The notes under the pieces were generated by a model. The model saw only the letters and a program-made list of their open reading frames with translations. It searched no databases and was not told the DNA's origin. The position numbers were made by a program, and so were the translations under genes. From Candidatus Aminicenantes bacterium UBA2190 (GTDB lineage: Bacteria; Acidobacteriota; Aminicenantia; UBA2199), in contig DCVK01000042.1 of assembly GCA_002335385.1 (NCBI GenBank), positions 2,999 to 20,507 on the forward strand: 17,509 nucleotides of DNA. Direction: 5' to 3'. Shown in pieces: positions 13,643 to 17,509 of the stretch (positions are counted from its first letter, which is position 1; each line of letters begins with the position of its first letter).

Positions 13643-14472
13643 CGGAAGATCCTCTGCGCCGTCACCGTGCCGCTGGCGCCATCGTAGATGTACTCGTCGC
13701 CGGCGAAGTCCCGGGGGATTTCCCGCAGCAGCCCGGCGCGCGCCAGGTCGGCCAGCACCGCCGGCGGCCGCCGGTACTGCCGCCGGTACTCGGCGATCTT
13801 CTGCTGCAGCAGCGGCAGGTCGGCCTCGGCCTTGATCTGGTAGAGGTGGTTGAAGGCCGAGTCGCGCGTCAGGGTGTCCTCGGCGTGGTGCAGGATGTCC
13901 AGCCACATGCGCGTGGCCATCTCGGGGTCGTCGCGCAGGTACACCAGGTGCGCTTTCATGCGCTTGATGAAGACCGGGGCGCCGGGCTTGGCGGCGGCGC
14001 GGTTGTAGTACTCCTCGGCCTTGGCATAGTCCTTCAGGTACTTGTAGCAGTAGAACCCCGCGTCGTGGTCGAAGATCCACTCGTCGGGGTTGAGGCGCGA
14101 GCCTTTTTCCAGAAGGCGCAGCGCCATGGGCAGGTCGTTGGCCTCGTGGGCCATGATCAGCGAGCCGATGATGTAGGGCTCCTTGTACTCGGGCGTGATG
14201 TCGGTGATGGTGTCGTACACGCGCTCGATGAAGTCGAAGCGGTTGCGGATGTTGTAGGCGGAATAGAACTGGATCGACCAGATGAAGAGCAGGTCGGCGG
14301 CGAGGTTGCGGTAGCCGAAGGAGAGGACGCGCAGCGTCTTGCCCGAGGGCAGGGAGACGAAGGCGCTGCGCTCGCCGAAGTAGTCGACGGTGGAGTCGAA
14401 GCGTTGCTGCATCCCCGCCGCCAGCAGCAGGCCGGAGAGGGCCGCCACGGCGAGCCAGCGGCGGCGGGTCAT
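13627..14472 (-). CDS. Membrane-anchored TPR-like protein
   Basis: This 281-residue protein begins with a basic signal-anchor (MTRRRW, then a hydrophobic stretch to about 20) without a lipobox Cys, so it is probably exported and tethered to the membrane. Residues about 96-215 form helical pairs typical of tetratricopeptide repeats (YIIGSLIMAHEANDLPMALR, DYAKAEEYYNRAAAKPG, MATRMWLDILHHAEDTLTR). Near the C-terminus, IPRDFAGDEYIYDGASGTV resembles the DPxGxxYxYD pattern at the ends of some pseudopilins and pilus-related TPR proteins; that likeness is by eye. I do not recognise a named family. The ATG overlaps the permease stop as ATGA, and prepilin peptidase follows with a 16-bp overlap. It may be an accessory protein of the exporter or of a pilus system. 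Confidence 0.8.
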   Translation of the reverse strand: MTRRRWLAVAALSGLLLAAGMQQRFDSTVDYFGERSAFVSLPSGKTLRVLSFGYRNLAADLLFIWSIQFYSAYNIRNRFDFIERVYDTITDITPEYKEPYIIGSLIMAHEANDLPMALRLLEKGSRLNPDEWIFDHDAGFYCYKYLKDYAKAEEYYNRAAAKPGAPVFIKRMKAHLVYLRDDPEMATRMWLDILHHAEDTLTRDSAFNHLYQIKAEADLPLLQQKIAEYRRQYRRPPAVLADLARAGLLREIPRDFAGDEYIYDGASGTVTAQRIFRWQKR

Positions 14473-15235
14473 TGGAATTCCCGGCGGCGGAAGATCAGCA
14501 CGGTCAGGGCCAGCAGCGCCAGGACATAGGCCAGGGCGTAGAGCACCGAGAACAGGATGGACCAGGGATCGAGCGCCGTCCCCAGCACCACCTCGTTCTT
14601 GATGTTGAACTTGGCCAGGTTGGGCAGCAGGTAGTACAGCGCCTGGGTGAAGATCCGCCACAGGGGGATGGCCAGGTAGTTCTTGAACTCGTTGTACGTC
14701 CACATGACGTGGCCGATCAGGTAGAGCGACACGGTGAAGATAAAGGCCAGGATGGGGGTGGTGAAGGAGGAGAACAGCAGCGAGACGGCCACGATGACCA
14801 GCAACTCCAGGTAGAGCATGAAGAAATAAAGGAGGATGCCCAGGTCGAAGCCGCCGCCGTTGAGGGCGACGAAGGCGAAGAAAATGACGGCCATGGCGCC
14901 CAGCGCCGTCAGCATGGTCAGGGCCAGGCCCAGGAACTTGCCGACGATGAACTCGTCGCGCGAGACCGGCTTGCTCAGGATGTTGAACACCGTCTTCCTC
15001 TCGATCTCCTTGTAGACCAGGTTGATGCCGGTGAAGACGGCGATCAGCACGCAGAAGAAGTTGATGGCCGCCAGCCCGGTGTCCTTGAGCACCTTCATGG
15101 CATCGCCCAGGGTGAGGAAGCTGACCAGCTTGGAGCTGAGGGCGAAAAGAATGCCGAAAAAGACCAGCAGGTAGAACATCTTGTTGCGCGCCGACTCGCG
15201 GAAGGTGTTGACGGCGATGCCCTTGATCCCCGGCT

Positions 15236-15239
<4 letters not shown>
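14469..15239 (-). CDS. ABC-2-type transporter permease
   Basis: The 256-residue protein has six predicted membrane helices (about 21-37, 56-75, 103-127, 134-157, 159-180 and 228-250). After helix 2 it carries the cytoplasmic motif YKEIERKTVFNILSKPVSRD, typical of ABC-2/NosY-like permeases, where the E-R-(G/K)-T segment contacts the ATPase. A single permease beside a single ATPase suggests two copies of each in the working transporter. The substrate cannot be read from sequence; family members export drugs, polysaccharides, lipids or proteins. The ATG overlaps the ATPase stop as ATGA, so the two subunits are translationally coupled. Confidence 0.88.
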
Positions 15240-16222
<983 letters not shown>

Positions 16223-16234
16223 GGTGGTGACTGG

Positions 16235-16263
16235 ATTTTAGGAAATGGGCGGGAAAATGTCAA
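16235..16263 (-). promoter_or_regulatory. Near-consensus sigma70 promoter of the ABC-pilD-kinase unit
   Basis: On the minus strand a perfect TTGACA (16263-16258) is separated by exactly 17 bp from TAAAAT (16240-16235). The -10 box ends 12 nt before the ATG at 16222, so the predicted leader is only about 6 nt and no Shine-Dalgarno is present. This is the best promoter in the window and the only one seen for the five overlapping genes that follow. Confidence 0.75.
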
Positions 16264-16292
16264 GACGGAGATCGGCCGAAGATATTGTATTT

Positions 16293-16383
16293 GTAGGGGC
16301 GTATAATCATACGCCCCATGGGGTGACAATTCGCTCCCTGGCCTGACAGATTGAAATCAGGGCGAATATTTATTCGCCCCTAC
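16293..16383. repeat. REP-like double hairpin with GTAGGGGCG ends
   Basis: The element is bounded by GTAGGGGCG (16293-16301) and its inverse CGCCCCTAC (16375-16383). It contains two perfect hairpins: GGGGCGTAT / ATACGCCCC with a 4-nt loop (16296-16317) and GGGCGAATA / TATTCGCCC with a 2-nt loop (16360-16379). It lies between the PPDK gene and the ABC promoter, and the TAG stop of PPDK (16382-16380) is part of its end. No T-run follows the hairpins, so an intrinsic terminator is not supported; a mobile REP-like repeat that stabilises 3' ends is more likely. Confidence 0.75.
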
Positions 16384-17509
16384 TTCTTCTTGCCTTTTTT
16401 CCCGGCTTTGGCCTTCGCCTTTTTGACCGGGGCCTTCTTGGCCATCGCCTTTTTGACCGGTTTTGCTTTTTTCAGGGTCTTTTTGACCGCCGCTTTTTTT
16501 GCGGGTTTTGCTTTTTTTACGATCTTTTGGACCGGCGCTTTTTTGGCCGGAGCCTTTTTGGCGGCCTTTTTCGGCTTGGCCGGCGCGGCGGCCGCTTTCC
16601 GCTTGATCTCGGCCTGGGCGGCGGCCAGCCGGGCGATGGGCACGCGGAAGGGGGAGCAGGAGACGTAATTCATTCCCACCCTGCAGCAGAACTCGACCGA
16701 CTTGGCCTCGCCGCCGTGCTCGCCGCAGATGCCGATCTTGAGGCCGGGCTTGGTCTGGCGGCCCTTCTCGATGCCCATTCTCACCAGCATGCCCACCCCG
16801 GCCTGGTCGAGCGATTGAAAAGGGTCCTCGGCGAAAACGCCGGCCTTCTTCTCGTCGACGTAGTCGGGAAGGAACTTGCCGGCGTCGTCGCGGGAAATGC
16901 CCATGGTCATCTGCGTCAGGTCGTTGGTGCCGAAGGAGAAGAACTCGGCCTCCTCGGCGATCTGGTCGGCCAGCAGCGCCGCGCGCGGCACCTCGATCAT
17001 GGTGCCGACCAGGTATTTCAGCTGCACCTGCTTCTCCTTGATGACGGTGTCGGCCACCAGGCGCGTGCGCAGCCCCAAAATGCCCAGCTCCTTCTTGTCG
17101 ATGGTCAGCGGGATCATGATCTCGGGCAGCACCTTGAAGCCCGCGGCGGCGCACTCGCAGGCGGCCTCGATGACGGCCCGCACCTGCATGTCGAGAATCT
17201 CGGGGTAGGTGATGGCCAGGCGGCAGCCGCGATGGCCCAGCATGGGGTTGGCCTCGTGCAGCTGCTCGACGCGCTGGCGCACTTTCTCGAAGGGGACGCC
17301 GATCTTGTCCGCCAGCTGGATCTGCTTCTCCTCGGTGTGCGGGACGAACTCGTGCAGCGGCGGGTCGATGAGGCGGATGGTGACCGGGAAGCCGTTCATG
17401 GCCTTGAAGATGCCCTTGAAGTCCTCTTTCTGGAAGGGGAGCAGCTTGTTCAGCGCCTCGACGCGGCCCTGCAGGGTGTCGGCCACGATCATCTCCTGGA
17501 TGGCCAGGC
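16380..17509 (-). CDS. ppdK: Pyruvate phosphate dikinase, C-terminal part, with lysine-rich tail (partial)
   Basis: The gene enters from beyond the window's right end; about 376 C-terminal residues are visible. This part is the PEP/pyruvate-binding barrel of PPDK, which interconverts pyruvate, ATP and Pi with PEP, AMP and PPi. Numbering from the Met at 17492, landmarks are LHEANPMLGHRGCRL (78-92), GTMIEVPRA (163-171), FGTNDLTQ (187-194), and the catalytic cysteine loop GICGEHGG (Cys256), ending at the typical SPFRVPIARLAAAQA. Normal family members stop about there. Here a further 74 residues follow (297-370) with about 33 lysines, one arginine, many Ala and Pro, and no acidic residues, in KKAPAKK-like repeats similar to histone H1. 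The TAG stop comes from the adjoining REP-like repeat. The 5' end and the ATP-grasp domain are not visible. Confidence 0.93.
   Translation of the reverse strand, partial: LAIQEMIVADTLQGRVEALNKLLPFQKEDFKGIFKAMNGFPVTIRLIDPPLHEFVPHTEEKQIQLADKIGVPFEKVRQRVEQLHEANPMLGHRGCRLAITYPEILDMQVRAVIEAACECAAAGFKVLPEIMIPLTIDKKELGILGLRTRLVADTVIKEKQVQLKYLVGTMIEVPRAALLADQIAEEAEFFSFGTNDLTQMTMGISRDDAGKFLPDYVDEKKAGVFAEDPFQSLDQAGVGMLVRMGIEKGRQTKPGLKIGICGEHGGEAKSVEFCCRVGMNYVSCSPFRVPIARLAAAQAEIKRKAAAAPAKPKKAAKKAPAKKAPVQKIVKKAKPAKKAAVKKTLKKAKPVKKAMAKKAPVKKAKAKAGKKGKKK

Noticed and set aside
16293..16379. Intrinsic terminator for the PPDK gene
   Set aside because: The hairpins are strong, but no run of T follows either of them on the minus strand, so a REP-like repeat is the better description.
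16351..16668. 105-residue hydrophobic plus-strand frame that looks like a membrane protein
   Set aside because: The Phe/Ala/Leu-rich sequence is simply the complement of the Lys/Ala codons of the PPDK tail; no start signal or family match is visible.

Overview
The window is a GC-rich bacterial stretch in which every convincing gene lies on the minus strand, so transcription runs from high to low coordinates. A membrane lipid II pathway, a prepilin peptidase, IspD of the non-mevalonate isoprenoid route and a pyruvate phosphate dikinase point to a Gram-negative-type bacterium. The gene mix and the AT-rich ATTCCAAAT-type intergenic repeats remind me of uncultured Acidobacteriota/Aminicenantota-like genomes. 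That placement is a low-confidence impression, not a demonstration.

Read in the direction of transcription: (1) 17509-16380 is the C-terminal part of pyruvate phosphate dikinase, ending in an unusual histone-H1-like lysine/alanine tail and followed by a REP-like double hairpin. (2) 16222-11334 is a tight five-gene unit with overlapping ends: ABC ATPase, ABC-2-type permease, membrane-anchored TPR-like protein, prepilin peptidase and sensor histidine kinase. It is served by a near-consensus sigma70 promoter at 16235-16263. (3) 10995-10315 is ispD alone, lying between two copies of a long palindromic AT-rich repeat. (4) 9945-2071 is a cell-wall unit: one 1290-residue protein that joins MurG, an FHA-like module, MurJ and HEAT repeats, then mraY overlapping it by 4 bp, then a SERCA-like Ca2+ P-type ATPase 22 bp later. 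(5) 1922-326 is a 71-residue YIDPGTGS membrane peptide overlapping a methyltransferase whose N-terminal half resembles a kinase-like fold.

The most notable observation is the single polypeptide holding MurG (which makes lipid II) and MurJ (which flips it). With the co-translated MraY, it puts all three membrane steps of peptidoglycan precursor assembly in two overlapping genes. Three copies of the long palindromic repeat lie directly behind stop codons (after the methyltransferase, ispD and histidine-kinase genes), which suggests a 3'-end role. Three of the four minus-strand promoters I can propose put the -10 box only 6 to 15 nt before the start codon with no Shine-Dalgarno, which suggests leaderless or nearly leaderless mRNAs.
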